NCBI GenBank assembly: GCA_040880725.1
Contig: JBBDHV010000037.1
Span: 1-64,000, forward strand
Reading direction: 5' to 3'
From: DATHWB01 sp040880725
GTDB taxonomy: Bacteria; Actinomycetota; Acidimicrobiia; Spongiisociales; ZC4RG35
Length of the DNA: 64,000 nucleotides
Position 1 is the first letter of the stretch; each line of letters begins with the position of its first letter. The notes under the pieces were generated by a model. The model did no database searches. It was not told where the DNA came from and saw nothing but the letters and a program-made list of their open reading frames with translations. A program made the position numbers and the translations under genes. Positions 35,705 to 44,346 of this stretch are shown here, piece after piece.

Positions 35705-36298
35705 ATGCGCGCCGTCGTGTCCTACGCCGCAGGACTCCTCACGCTGGGGATGATCCTCGTATCCGGAGGGGCATGGGCGCTCACAGTCGAATCCCGTCTC
35801 CTCCCAGTGCAACTCGACCTGTCGTCGGTGCAACTCCCGTACTCGGGTGATCTGCCAGAGGTGCCCGGTGTCCCTGCCCCGCGGGCGATCCCTCCCGGGT
35901 GTCGCCCCGGCCTGATCGGCGCGACCTGCGCCGTGACCGTGGTCGCCGGTGGTCTCGACGTGCCGCACACCGCCTACGACCTCGTACCGGACGCGGTGTC
36001 CGGGGTGGCCGACTGGCGACCGCTCGTCGGACAGTTCTTCGAACCGGGAGACGTCGGTCGTGCCCTGGCTGTCATTCGTTGCGAGTCCGGTGGAAACGCC
36101 TCGGCGAAGAACCCCATGTCCACGGCGTCCGGACTGTTCCAGCACTTGGGTAGCTTGTGGGCTGAGCGGTCCGCCGCCGCCGGCTGGTCGGGGAGTGACG
36201 TGTTCGATCCCGTGGCGAACGTGGCGGTGGCGGCGTGGTTGGTCTATGAAAACGGGGGTTGGTCCCATTGGTCGCCGAGCGGCGACTGCTGGCGCTGA
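35705..36298 (+). CDS. secreted lysozyme-like transglycosylase
   Basis: A 197-residue exported protein. Residues 1-26 are a signal peptide (AAGLLTLGMILVSGGAWA). The C-terminal 90 residues are lysozyme/SLT-like: ALAVIRCESGGNASAKN carries the catalytic Glu, followed by STASGLFQHLGSLW and VANVAVAAWLVYENGGWSHW, the standard pattern of Rpf/transglycosylase folds. The middle 80 residues are Pro-rich with no domain seen. GAGGTG four bases upstream supports the ATG; a GTG codon directly precedes it. The gene sits between two paralogous membrane proteins, suggesting a joint envelope role. Confidence 0.85.
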   Translation: MRAVVSYAAGLLTLGMILVSGGAWALTVESRLLPVQLDLSSVQLPYSGDLPEVPGVPAPRAIPPGCRPGLIGATCAVTVVAGGLDVPHTAYDLVPDAVSGVADWRPLVGQFFEPGDVGRALAVIRCESGGNASAKNPMSTASGLFQHLGSLWAERSAAAGWSGSDVFDPVANVAVAAWLVYENGGWSHWSPSGDCWR

Positions 36299-36314
36299 TC
36301 GCCGGAGTCCGGTT

Positions 36315-36330
36315 TGGGTCCCGCGACCCA
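36315..36330 (+). terminator. possible terminator hairpin
   Basis: TGGGTC-CCGC-GACCCA is a 6-bp stem 16 bases after the transglycosylase stop. It is followed by a pyrimidine-rich stretch but no clear U run, so termination is only suggested. Confidence 0.35.
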
Positions 36331-36387
36331 TCCGTCCTCCTTCAAGTCTCCGGCAATCCGAGCCGATGGACTTGTGGGACTTGAAGA

Positions 36388-38013
36388 ATGACGATTGTGA
36401 ACAAGAACTCCACCATTCATTCCGGGTTGCTGGTCACGGGTACCGGTGACGACATCGATATCGACGTCGAGCTGATCGGCGGGCGCACGCTGCGAATGAG
36501 CGCGTCCGGCGACGAGCTGGGCGCGTGGCCCATCGACGACTGTCACATCGAGCCTGATCCCGACCGCAACGGGACGTTCCGAATCGTCGTTGACGGAGAC
36601 GACGCAGTCTTCACGCCGTCGGATCCCGTGGGATTCCGGTCGCTGATCGAATTTGTGACCGGGCCTGGCCCCGACGAGGTCCGTCCGCCGGAATTGCCCT
36701 CCGAGCCGCTGGCGGCTGCCGTCGATCCGGTTGTGCCCGTGTCGGCGCCTGACACGGTGCATGCCGCGGACGATCCCGTGGCGTTCCTCTTCGGATCGTC
36801 CCCGCCGCCCCCACCGCCGAACGTCGACGAGCGGGCAGATGCGATGTTGACCGTGCCTGCCGTCGAGCCGGATCCAGTCGATCCCGATCCGGTGGATTTC
36901 GACTGGGACGAGTTGGACGAGATCGAGGTGACCATCGAGCCGGTCTCGGCGCATTCGACGCCGCCGATCGAGATGGACACAGAGGATGACGACCCGCCCA
37001 TTGCGGTCGACGATCCGGCGCCCGACGTGTCGCCGACCCTGGCCGCCCGGCTCGAGGAAGCAGAGCGAATCGAGGCGGAGAGCGACGAAGACATCGCGGA
37101 GTCCGAGGCTTCAATGGTGGCCGTCACCACGGCCGATGCACTCGACGCCGACGATGCCGCCATCGCGCGTTCCCGGTTCGGAGGGTCGGCACTCGACCGT
37201 CTTTCCGAAGCCATCAGTTCTGTGACGTCCTCGTCGTCTTCGAGCATCGAAGACGACTACGACCTCGAACCGAACAATGTCGCCGACGAGGTGCTCACGT
37301 CCCAGCGCACGCTGCGGGACTACCGTCTGAAGGATGCGAAGCGCACCCATCGTGTGAAGATGGCCGCCATCGGCGGCGTCGTGGTGGGCTTGATCGCCCT
37401 CATCGCATTGTTGGCGCCGGGAGCGATCGCGTTCATCCAGCACTACGAGGGTGATGCGGCGCCGCCTCCCACACTCCCGGTGACCGAGACCACCGTGGTC
37501 ACCACGACGACGACGGTCTCCGAGGAAACGACAGTGGACTCTTCGACGTCCACCACCCTTGCCGGTTCCCCTGACGGGTCGGTGTTTGCGCTCTCCGCAC
37601 CCGAGTTCGTCGCCCGCTGGGATGCCGCGGCTGGAATCGTCGATGAGGTCCTGGAGTTCGACTCGAATCCGATCGTCGGGCCCTTCGAAGAGCAATTCAC
37701 GCCGTACCTCTCCTTCATCGGCGAGGTGCAGCCAAATGGATCCCTCAACGCATTCTCGCTGGTGGTCGATCCGAGCGGACCGAGCGAATACGACCGCATC
37801 GGGATTCAGGCTCTCGGGGTCGCCGTTGCCACGGTGGATCCGGAGCGCTCACCCCAGGGTCGTGCTGATCTTCTGGGTGAAATGGGTCTCAACGTGCGAG
37901 ATCCGCAACTGGGCGGAATCGACGGCTCGGTGCAATCGGATGGGGTGCAGTTCGCCCTGGTGTACGACTCGGAGACCGCGCTGCTCACGCTGACAGTGAC
38001 GCCGGTCGGCTGA
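36388..38013 (+). CDS. unknown single-pass membrane protein, paralogue B
   Basis: A 541-residue relative of the protein at 34703. The N-terminal beta-rich domain (residues 1-95) shares TLRMSASGDELGAWPIDDC and VVDGDDAVFTPSD with A. A long acidic, low-complexity cytosolic linker (about 100-300, rich in Asp/Glu/Pro) is unique to B. A helix near 328-352 (VVVGLIALIALLAPGAIAFI) leads to a Thr-rich stalk and an outside domain with FSLVVDPSGPSEYDR, IQALGVAVATVDPER and MGLNVRDPQL, aligned with A. The outer domain's final strand is hydrophobic in both. No known family recognised. Its end overlaps the convergent GH65 gene by 29 bases. Confidence 0.8.
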   Translation: MTIVNKNSTIHSGLLVTGTGDDIDIDVELIGGRTLRMSASGDELGAWPIDDCHIEPDPDRNGTFRIVVDGDDAVFTPSDPVGFRSLIEFVTGPGPDEVRPPELPSEPLAAAVDPVVPVSAPDTVHAADDPVAFLFGSSPPPPPPNVDERADAMLTVPAVEPDPVDPDPVDFDWDELDEIEVTIEPVSAHSTPPIEMDTEDDDPPIAVDDPAPDVSPTLAARLEEAERIEAESDEDIAESEASMVAVTTADALDADDAAIARSRFGGSALDRLSEAISSVTSSSSSSIEDDYDLEPNNVADEVLTSQRTLRDYRLKDAKRTHRVKMAAIGGVVVGLIALIALLAPGAIAFIQHYEGDAAPPPTLPVTETTVVTTTTTVSEETTVDSSTSTTLAGSPDGSVFALSAPEFVARWDAAAGIVDEVLEFDSNPIVGPFEEQFTPYLSFIGEVQPNGSLNAFSLVVDPSGPSEYDRIGIQALGVAVATVDPERSPQGRADLLGEMGLNVRDPQLGGIDGSVQSDGVQFALVYDSETALLTLTVTPVG

Positions 38014-40333
38014 CATCGAGTTCTGTCGCCCCGGGCTCCAGGCGCACCCGCTTGCCCTCGACCTCGACGTCGAGTGATGCGCCGTCCAACTCGAACACCA
38101 TCTGGTGGGGGCGCAGGGTGATGCGGATGTGTCTGCCCCGGTGCGGGAGATTCACCGTCAAGTGGGACCATTCCTCCGGCAGCCGCGGGCTGAACCGGAT
38201 CTGATCTCCGTGGCGCCGTAGTCCCAGAAAGCCGTGCACGAGGGCGAGCCAGACTCCGCCCGCCGACGCCATGTGCACGCCGTCCGTCGTGTTTCCGGCG
38301 AGATCCGCGAGATCCATGAAGAGTGCATGCATGAAGTGCTGCATGGCTTTTTCGCGATAGCCGATTTCGGTCGCCATGATCGATTGCACAGATGCCGACA
38401 GCGACGAGTCGCCCGTGGTGATCGGGTCGTAATAGTCGAAGTTGGCCTGCTTCAGTTCCGGGCTGAACTCCTCGCCGAGAAGGAAGTCGGCCAGGACCAC
38501 ATCTGCCTGCTTCAACACCTGGAAGCGGTAGATGACCAAAGGGTGGAAATGGAGGAGGAGCGGGTATTGGGTCACCGGCACGCCGTCGAAATCCCACGGT
38601 TCCTTCTGGAGGAAGTCGTCGTCCTGTGGCGTGATGCCGAGGTCAGCGTCGTGCGGGATGTAGACGGCGTCGGCGGCGAGACGCCACCGGGTGATCTCGT
38701 CCGGCGCGATCTCGAGCCGTTTGGCGAGGCCAGCCCATCGGGCCGGGTGCTCTTCCGCCATTCGGGTGGCGATCTCCGCGGCGTAGCGCATGTTCATGCG
38801 GGCCATGGCGTTCGTGAACGCGTTGTCGTCGACCAGGGCGGTGTACTCGTCGGGCCCTGTCACCCCGTGGATGTGAAAGCGGTGATTGCGGTAGAAGCCG
38901 AGGTCTTCGAACAGTCGGGCGGTCTCAACGGCGATCTCGACACCGTGGTCCCACAGGAATGCCTCGTCGCCGGTCGCCTCGACATAGGTTCTGATCGCGT
39001 AGGTGATGTCGGCGTTGATGTGGTACTGGGCAGTTCCTGCGAGGAAGTAGGCCGACGCTTCCTCACCGGTGATCGTTCTCCACGGGAACGAGGCTCCGCG
39101 CTGGGACAGCTCGGCTGCGCGATGTCGGGCTGCGTCGAGCATGTGATAGCGGTGCAAGAGGATCTCCCGCGCCTTGTCGGGAAGCGCGCGGGCGAGAAAC
39201 GGCAGTAGATAGATCTCGGTGTCCCAGAAGTAGTGGCCGTCGTACGCCTGTCCGGTGAGCCCTTTGGCGGGAATCGACGCACCTTGCAGCTGGGTGGCCG
39301 CCTGGAACATCTGAAAGAGAGTCCAACGCACGGCCCGTTGGGTGTCTGCGGTTGTCCCGACCTCGACATCGGCGCGCGACCAGAGGTCGGCGAGCACGCG
39401 ATGTTGCTCCTCGGCGAGGCCCTCGAAACCGATCTCCACACACCGGTCGAGGTCGCGGGTGACGGCGCGTCGGTCCGCTTCCTCCGGATGTTCGCCGCAG
39501 ACGCGATAGTGGGCGAACTTCTCGACGACGAATGGCGTTTCCGGCCCCACCTCGGTGGTGAATCGGTGTCCGAAGTCGCTGGCGTCGCGGTTGAGAACGA
39601 CTTCGGCCGGGTGGGAGAGCCGATGATCGACTGACGCGATGAGGCCCAGATGGCTCCTGGCGGTCACCCATCCCTGCGAGAAGCGGAGACCGTCCAGAGT
39701 GGCCGCTCGGGGCTCGAGAACCCGGTGGCTGAACGACTGCGCCCGTCTCGGGTCGTCTTCGGTCATGTCCTCGGCCTGTTCCCGGTCCTGTCGATTGACC
39801 ATCCTCGACGTCACCGTCACCCGGGCAGGGCGGTCGACGTGGACTGCCACCGAGAATGCTGCGACCTCGCGCATCGACAGCGACACGAGGCGCCGGAATG
39901 CGACCTGGACCTGCGCACCGGACTCGGCGGTGAACTCGACTCTGCGTTCGAGGACGCCGTGCCGGAAGTCGAGCCACCGCCGCTGGGTGAGATCGGTGAG
40001 CTGGTTGACCGACAGTCTGGTGCCGTCCACTTCCACCCGGATCGATGTGGCGTCGGGGACATTGACCATTGTCTGGCCGGTTCGTGCCAGTCCGAACGCC
40101 GTCTCGGCATGGGTGATCGGCCACGTCTCGTGAAATCCGTTCACGTAGGTGCCGTGCAGGTGCACCGGCGTCCCCTCGTCGACGGTGCCGCGAATCCCCA
40201 GGTGCCCGTTGGACAGCGCAAAGATGGTCTCGGTCAGGTACAGGAACCGGGGGGCGAACGACTCTTCGACGAGAGCCCACGGATCATTCGGATAGACGTC
40301 GACGGGCAGGTCTGTCCGATGGCGGCCGATCAT
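37985..40333 (-). CDS. glycoside hydrolase family 65 disaccharide phosphorylase/hydrolase
   Basis: A 782-residue GH65 enzyme. An N-terminal beta-sandwich (to about 290) precedes the (alpha/alpha)6 barrel, with GQAYDGHYFWDTEIYLLPF and the general acid in HGVTGPDEYTALVDDNAFT, then the C-terminal beta domains. Family members phosphorolyse maltose, trehalose or kojibiose. A beta-phosphoglucomutase-like gene immediately upstream would convert the beta-glucose 1-phosphate product, the arrangement seen for Rv3401/Rv3400 in mycobacteria. Exact sugar unknown. Confidence 0.92.
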   Translation of the reverse strand: MIGRHRTDLPVDVYPNDPWALVEESFAPRFLYLTETIFALSNGHLGIRGTVDEGTPVHLHGTYVNGFHETWPITHAETAFGLARTGQTMVNVPDATSIRVEVDGTRLSVNQLTDLTQRRWLDFRHGVLERRVEFTAESGAQVQVAFRRLVSLSMREVAAFSVAVHVDRPARVTVTSRMVNRQDREQAEDMTEDDPRRAQSFSHRVLEPRAATLDGLRFSQGWVTARSHLGLIASVDHRLSHPAEVVLNRDASDFGHRFTTEVGPETPFVVEKFAHYRVCGEHPEEADRRAVTRDLDRCVEIGFEGLAEEQHRVLADLWSRADVEVGTTADTQRAVRWTLFQMFQAATQLQGASIPAKGLTGQAYDGHYFWDTEIYLLPFLARALPDKAREILLHRYHMLDAARHRAAELSQRGASFPWRTITGEEASAYFLAGTAQYHINADITYAIRTYVEATGDEAFLWDHGVEIAVETARLFEDLGFYRNHRFHIHGVTGPDEYTALVDDNAFTNAMARMNMRYAAEIATRMAEEHPARWAGLAKRLEIAPDEITRWRLAADAVYIPHDADLGITPQDDDFLQKEPWDFDGVPVTQYPLLLHFHPLVIYRFQVLKQADVVLADFLLGEEFSPELKQANFDYYDPITTGDSSLSASVQSIMATEIGYREKAMQHFMHALFMDLADLAGNTTDGVHMASAGGVWLALVHGFLGLRRHGDQIRFSPRLPEEWSHLTVNLPHRGRHIRITLRPHQMVFELDGASLDVEVEGKRVRLEPGATELDVSRPASLSA

Positions 40334-40366
40334 TCCCAGGAGACTAGGGCCAGGGGGTGCCGGGCC

Positions 40367-41116
40367 TCAGGAGATGGCCGGGACCAGATCGGCGAGGTCA
40401 TTGACGACGACGTGGGCTCCCGCCGCGCGCAGCGCCGGGGCGTGTCCCTCCCGGTCGACTCCGACGACGAGTCCGAAACCGCCGGCGACGCCGGCCTCGA
40501 CGCCGGAGATGGCGTCCTCGATCACGACGGCATCGGCGGCAGCCACGCCGAGGTCTCGCGCCGCAGCGAGAAAGGTGTCGGGTGCGGGCTTGCCGGGGAG
40601 TTCGCGCGCCCGGGCCGCGACGCCGTCGATGATCACGTCGAACCGGTCGATGAGGCCCGCAGCCGTGAGCACCCCTCGGGCATTGGCGCTCGACGACACG
40701 ATGGCGACTTCGACGCCGGCCCTGACGAGGTGATCGATGAGCGCCACCGATCCGGGATAGGGAGCGACACCCGTGTGCTCCAGTACGGCGTTGAACTCGT
40801 CGTTCTTGAGGTTGCCGATCCCTGCCTCCGTGTCGAGTGACGGCCGATCCGATGGGTCACCGCTGGGCAGGTCGATGCCCCGGGACCGGAGGAAGCTGTG
40901 GACGCCGTCGTAGCGCGGTTTGCCGTCGACGTAGGTGAGGTAGTCCTCGATGCTGAATTCCTGGGCTGTATCGCCGTGGGCTGCATCGCCCTGGTGTGCC
41001 GAGAGCACTTGATCGAATGTTCGCTTCCACGCCAGACGGTGAACCTCGGCAGTGGGAGTGATGACGCCGTCGAGGTCGAAGAGAACTGCGGCATGGGTGT
41101 CGATCGGGCGGGTCAT
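40367..41116 (-). CDS. pgmB: beta-phosphoglucomutase family HAD hydrolase
   Basis: A 249-residue HAD protein. Motif I is LFDLDGVITPTAEVH (both Asp present; the T-A-E-V-H after it is typical of beta-PGM caps), motif II VSSSAN, motif III Lys in GKPAPDTF and motif IV VIEDAISGVEAG. Expected reaction: beta-glucose 1-phosphate to glucose 6-phosphate. It is 33 bases upstream of the GH65 gene on the same strand, so product and substrate are linked. ATG 41116 begins just before motif I; the longer frame is unlikely. Confidence 0.9.
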   Translation of the reverse strand: MTRPIDTHAAVLFDLDGVITPTAEVHRLAWKRTFDQVLSAHQGDAAHGDTAQEFSIEDYLTYVDGKPRYDGVHSFLRSRGIDLPSGDPSDRPSLDTEAGIGNLKNDEFNAVLEHTGVAPYPGSVALIDHLVRAGVEVAIVSSSANARGVLTAAGLIDRFDVIIDGVAARARELPGKPAPDTFLAAARDLGVAAADAVVIEDAISGVEAGVAGGFGLVVGVDREGHAPALRAAGAHVVVNDLADLVPAIS

Positions 41117-41168
41117 GGATCGGACGCTACCGCTCGCCTCCGGCGTCGGCGTGTGCGAGATTGGGTCT

Positions 41169-41846
41169 GTGCGCATCCTGATCGTGGAGGACGAAGCAGA
41201 CCTCGCAGCCGCCATCCGCCGCGGACTGGCGCGACGTGGCCACGCCGTCGACATCGCCGGAACGCTCTTGGATGCGGAGCTCGCGCTTGCGGTGGCTGCC
41301 CACGACCTGGTGATCCTCGACTGGAATCTTCCCGATGGCGCAGGCGTGGATCTGGCCGAGTCGATCAAGTCGGGGGACGCGCCCACACTCGACGGCATCC
41401 CGCCGCGCATCCTGATGCTCACCGCCCGCGACACCCTCGATGACAGAGTGCGCGGTCTGGATGCGGGAGCTGACGACTACCTCGTCAAGCCGTTCGCCTT
41501 TGCCGAACTCGAGGCGCGGGTCCGTGCGCTCCTGCGCCGGGACCAGGACCTCTCCCCGGTGCTGGAACTCGGCGACATTCGTCTCGATCCGGCACGTTTC
41601 ACTGCGACGCGCCGCGAACAGGAGCTGGGTCTCACCGCCAAGGAGTTCGCGCTCCTCGAGTACTTCCTCGCGCATCCCGATGACGTGCACAGCCAAGAGC
41701 ATCTGCTCGAACACGTGTGGGACGAGATGGCCGACCCGTTCACGAACACGGTGCGTGTGACGATCTCGAACCTACGCAAGAAGCTCGGTGACCCGCCGGT
41801 GATCGAGACGGTGTCGGGACGTGGCTACGTCCTCAGAACCCCGTGA
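41169..41846 (+). CDS. OmpR-family response regulator
   Basis: A 225-residue regulator. The receiver domain has the acidic pair in VEDEAD, phospho-acceptor D51 (VILDWNLPDG), Thr in LTARD and Lys in LVKPFAF; the C-terminal winged helix (about 130-225) ends ETVSGRGYVLRTP. GTG start. Its partner is probably the kinase at 43126, separated from it by a sigma factor and a membrane protein. Paired TTTACC-like repeats before the kinase and the HtrA gene are candidate binding sites. Confidence 0.92.
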   Translation: MRILIVEDEADLAAAIRRGLARRGHAVDIAGTLLDAELALAVAAHDLVILDWNLPDGAGVDLAESIKSGDAPTLDGIPPRILMLTARDTLDDRVRGLDAGADDYLVKPFAFAELEARVRALLRRDQDLSPVLELGDIRLDPARFTATRREQELGLTAKEFALLEYFLAHPDDVHSQEHLLEHVWDEMADPFTNTVRVTISNLRKKLGDPPVIETVSGRGYVLRTP

Positions 41847-41941
41847 GTTCGGCGTCCGGGGCTACTCACGTGCGAGCGCGGACGCTGCCGTGAACCTTCG
41901 AGCCTCCGTCAGCGACTATCTGGGTGGACGACGGAGGTGAC

Positions 41942-42514
41942 GTGGCCACAGCGGCAGCGGACGAGAGAGCGGCAATGGACGAGTTGGTGGTGGTGCGCTG
42001 CCAGCTCGGCGAACGGGCCGCGTTTGGCGAACTGGTGGATCGGTGGCACCGGCCGCTCTGGTCTTTCGTGCATCGGATGGTCCCCAACCCGGCGCGCAGC
42101 GACGATCTCGCCCAGGAGACCTGGCTCCGCGTCGTGCGCGGTCTTCCGGGACTCGCAGCACCGGACCGGTTCGGTGCCTGGCTTTTCACACTGGCCAGGC
42201 GCGCTGTCTACGACGAGTTGCGTCAGAGCTATCGGCAGGTCGACAGCGACCCGCTCCCTGCAGCGGAAGAATCCGGGCCGGACACCGGGACAGACGACTT
42301 CGGCCGCCTCCTCGACCGCCTCGAACTCCAGAGCGCGCTCGCCGAACTGGAGCCCCGCGAGCGCGAGGTGGTCGCTCTGTTCCACTTTGCCGACCTTCCC
42401 CTGAGCGATGTGGCGGAGATCCTCGCCGTTCCGCCAGGAACGGTGAAGTCCCGCCTGCATCGAGCACGCCAACAGCTGAGTGCTGTCCTCCACCACGACG
42501 AGGAGACCGACTGA
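41942..42514 (+). CDS. ECF-type RNA polymerase sigma factor
   Basis: A 190-residue ECF sigma factor. Region 2 spans about residues 15-85 (FGELVDRWHRPLWSFVHRM; DDLAQETWLRVVRGL), an acidic spacer follows, and region 4 covers 118-180 (LEPREREVVALFHFADLPLSDVAEIL; GTVKSRLHRARQQL). GTG 41942 has GGAGGTGA just upstream; in-frame GTG 41924 is an alternative. The stop shares a base with the next ATG, so the small membrane protein that follows is the likely partner or anti-sigma. Flanking genes form a two-component pair, recalling the sigE/cseBC arrangement of Streptomyces. Confidence 0.9.
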   Translation: MATAAADERAAMDELVVVRCQLGERAAFGELVDRWHRPLWSFVHRMVPNPARSDDLAQETWLRVVRGLPGLAAPDRFGAWLFTLARRAVYDELRQSYRQVDSDPLPAAEESGPDTGTDDFGRLLDRLELQSALAELEPREREVVALFHFADLPLSDVAEILAVPPGTVKSRLHRARQQLSAVLHHDEETD

Positions 42515-43038
42515 TGGACGATTCACGTACCAACCGCTCCACCCACGACGGTCCCGGCCGCAGCACCGATGAGGTGCTGGCTGTCCTCGACCGGGAGCTG
42601 TCGTGGTCCGATCGGCTGCGCTATCTGGCGGTGGGCCTGGCAGGTCTCGTAGTGGCCGCCATCTCGGCATCGCTGTGGGCGACCGAGCCGGCACTACCGC
42701 TCCGCACCCGTCTCGCGTTCGCCGGCATCGTCTTGCTCGGCGTCGCGTGGATGGCCCTCGCCGCCTACGTGTTGACGCGGCGGCGGCCGTTGTACGGCAC
42801 CGACCGGGTCTTGGCGACGGGCTTGGCTGTGGTCGCCACCTCATTGGTCGGGATCGCGACGACCGTCATTGCCGGGATCCGCGGCGGTGTTCTGCCTGGC
42901 CTGATCGCCGGCGCCGTGACCACGGCATTCGTTGTGACGAGCGCGGTCCTGCACCTCGCCGCCCGACGACGGCGCGACGCGTTGTTGGCCCGTCGCCGCG
43001 AGTTGGTCAGGCGCCACAACCTCGGCCAGCAGCCCTGA
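42514..43038 (+). CDS. four-helix membrane protein, possible anti-sigma factor
   Basis: A 174-residue protein. The cytosolic N-terminus of about 35 residues (STDEVLAVLDRELSWSDRLR) is followed by four membrane helices and an Arg-rich cytosolic tail. It lacks the zinc-binding His/Cys motif of ZAS anti-sigma factors. Overlap of its ATG with the sigma stop implies joint production; sequestering the sigma factor at the membrane is an inference. No named family recognised. Confidence 0.75.
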   Translation: MDDSRTNRSTHDGPGRSTDEVLAVLDRELSWSDRLRYLAVGLAGLVVAAISASLWATEPALPLRTRLAFAGIVLLGVAWMALAAYVLTRRRPLYGTDRVLATGLAVVATSLVGIATTVIAGIRGGVLPGLIAGAVTTAFVVTSAVLHLAARRRRDALLARRRELVRRHNLGQQP

Positions 43039-43082
43039 GCCCGCGACGCGAACGTCGCTGCAGGGCTTCGGCCGCGCCGGGG

Positions 43083-43099
43083 TTTACCTCGGTGTTACG
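43083..43099 (+). promoter_or_regulatory. tandem OmpR-type half-sites before the kinase gene
   Basis: TTTACC (43083) and GTTACG (43094) start exactly 11 bases apart, one helical turn, as in OmpR-family operators. A TAGCCT box (43110-43115) lies 11 bases downstream and the ATG ten bases after that. The repeats thus occupy the -35 area, consistent with activation. Confidence 0.55.
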
Positions 43100-43125
43100 C
43101 CGCCGTCGATAGCCTGAACGGTCGG

Positions 43126-44301
43126 ATGGACCTGCCTCCGATCACAAAGTCACTTCGTTTCCGACTGTCTTGGATCACCTCTGCCGTCGTGTTCGGCATC
43201 GGTGGCCTGGCGCTGGGGGTGGTGTACCTCGCCGTATTGGACACCGTCCGCGGCCTGACGATGACACGCCGGGTCGTCACGGGGGGCCACACCGTCGAGA
43301 TCGACGGCACGACGTTGCTGTTCCCGCAGATCGAGGAGCAGCAGATCCGCACGCTCGAGAGCCTGGTGCGGGAGTTCATCCTCAACCAGGTGGCGGCGAC
43401 CACCCTTCTCGTGTTTGCTGCGTTGTTCGTGCTCTCGCTGGTGGTGGGTTGGTTCACCGCGGGCCGGGCGCTGCGTCCGCTGACCAGGATCACGGCGGTC
43501 GCCGAGGAGATCGAAGCGACCGATCTCACCCGACGCATCGGCTTGGCCGGCCCACCGGACGAACTGACTCGCATGGCCGGTACGTTCGACGCGATGCTCG
43601 ACCGGCTCGACAGGGCATTTCGGTCCCAGCGGGAGCTTCTCGCCAAGACCTCGCACGATCTGCGCACTCCGCTGGCGGTGATCCGCTCCAACGTCGAGGT
43701 GGCCCTCGACGATCCGGGGACGACCGTCGACGATTGGCGGGCGACCGGCCGGCTCGTGTCCCGGGCGAGCGACCAGATGGGCCGAATGGTGGAGGAGCTA
43801 CTCGCCGTCGCGCGCCTCGAGGTCGGTGAAGTGCTGATGGTCGACCTCGACCTCGCTGACGCGGCGAACACCGTCGCCACGGATTGGGCCGCGAGGATGG
43901 AGGCGGCGGGCGTGACGATCACTGTCGACGCCCGCCCCGCCGTCATCGAGGGCGATCGGGCGACGCTCGATCGGGCGGTCAGCAACCTCGTGGACAACGC
44001 ACTGCGGATGTCGCCCCGAGACACGACCATCACGATCGGGAGCGGGTCGGTGGGCGGATGGGCGTACCTGGCAGTCGCAGACCGTGGTCCCGGCATCGAT
44101 CCTGCCGTCGTCGAAGGCTCCGCCGACGGGCGCGGTCTCGGCCTCCCGATCGTCCGCGAAGTTGCGCGCTTGCATCACGGGCGGCTCACCGCAGACGACC
44201 GGGACGGCGGCGGCTCAGCGATCGTGCTGTGGATACCGAATGACGCGGCAACAGGTCCGACACCGTCCATCGATGCTTTACCGGCGGTTTACCGCCAATG
44301 A
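43126..44301 (+). CDS. two-component sensor histidine kinase with HAMP domain
   Basis: A 391-residue kinase. Two membrane helices (about 14-40 and 87-110) enclose a short outside loop of about 45 residues. HAMP follows (GRALRPLTRITAVAEEIEATDLTRRI), then HisKA with H177 in KTSHDLRTPLAVIRSN, and an ATPase domain with N box (VDNALRM), G1 (ADRGPGID) and G2 (GRGLGLPIV). The architecture matches MprB/BaeS-type envelope stress kinases. An HtrA protease lies directly downstream, as mprAB-pepD in mycobacteria. Confidence 0.92.
   Translation: MDLPPITKSLRFRLSWITSAVVFGIGGLALGVVYLAVLDTVRGLTMTRRVVTGGHTVEIDGTTLLFPQIEEQQIRTLESLVREFILNQVAATTLLVFAALFVLSLVVGWFTAGRALRPLTRITAVAEEIEATDLTRRIGLAGPPDELTRMAGTFDAMLDRLDRAFRSQRELLAKTSHDLRTPLAVIRSNVEVALDDPGTTVDDWRATGRLVSRASDQMGRMVEELLAVARLEVGEVLMVDLDLADAANTVATDWAARMEAAGVTITVDARPAVIEGDRATLDRAVSNLVDNALRMSPRDTTITIGSGSVGGWAYLAVADRGPGIDPAVVEGSADGRGLGLPIVREVARLHHGRLTADDRDGGGSAIVLWIPNDAATGPTPSIDALPAVYRQ
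44277..44293 (+). promoter_or_regulatory. tandem TTTACC repeats before the HtrA gene
   Basis: TTTACC at 44277-44282 and again at 44288-44293, 11 bases apart, overlapping the last codons of the kinase gene and about 54 bases before the protease start. The motif and spacing match those before the kinase, so one response regulator probably binds both. Confidence 0.6.
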
Positions 44302-44346
44302 GATACCGATGGCCTCGACTTTGCACATCTTTGACGAGGAGTTGGA

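Noticed and set aside
36299..36387. A third copy of the TTTACC-type repeat before paralogue B
   Set aside because: No pair of half-sites with 11-base spacing is present there.
44277..44301. TTTACC repeats as coincidental coding sequence of the kinase C-terminus
   Set aside because: Partly possible, since they overlap the last codons, but exact repetition at 11 bases and the matching pair upstream of the kinase favour a regulatory reading; kept as a feature.
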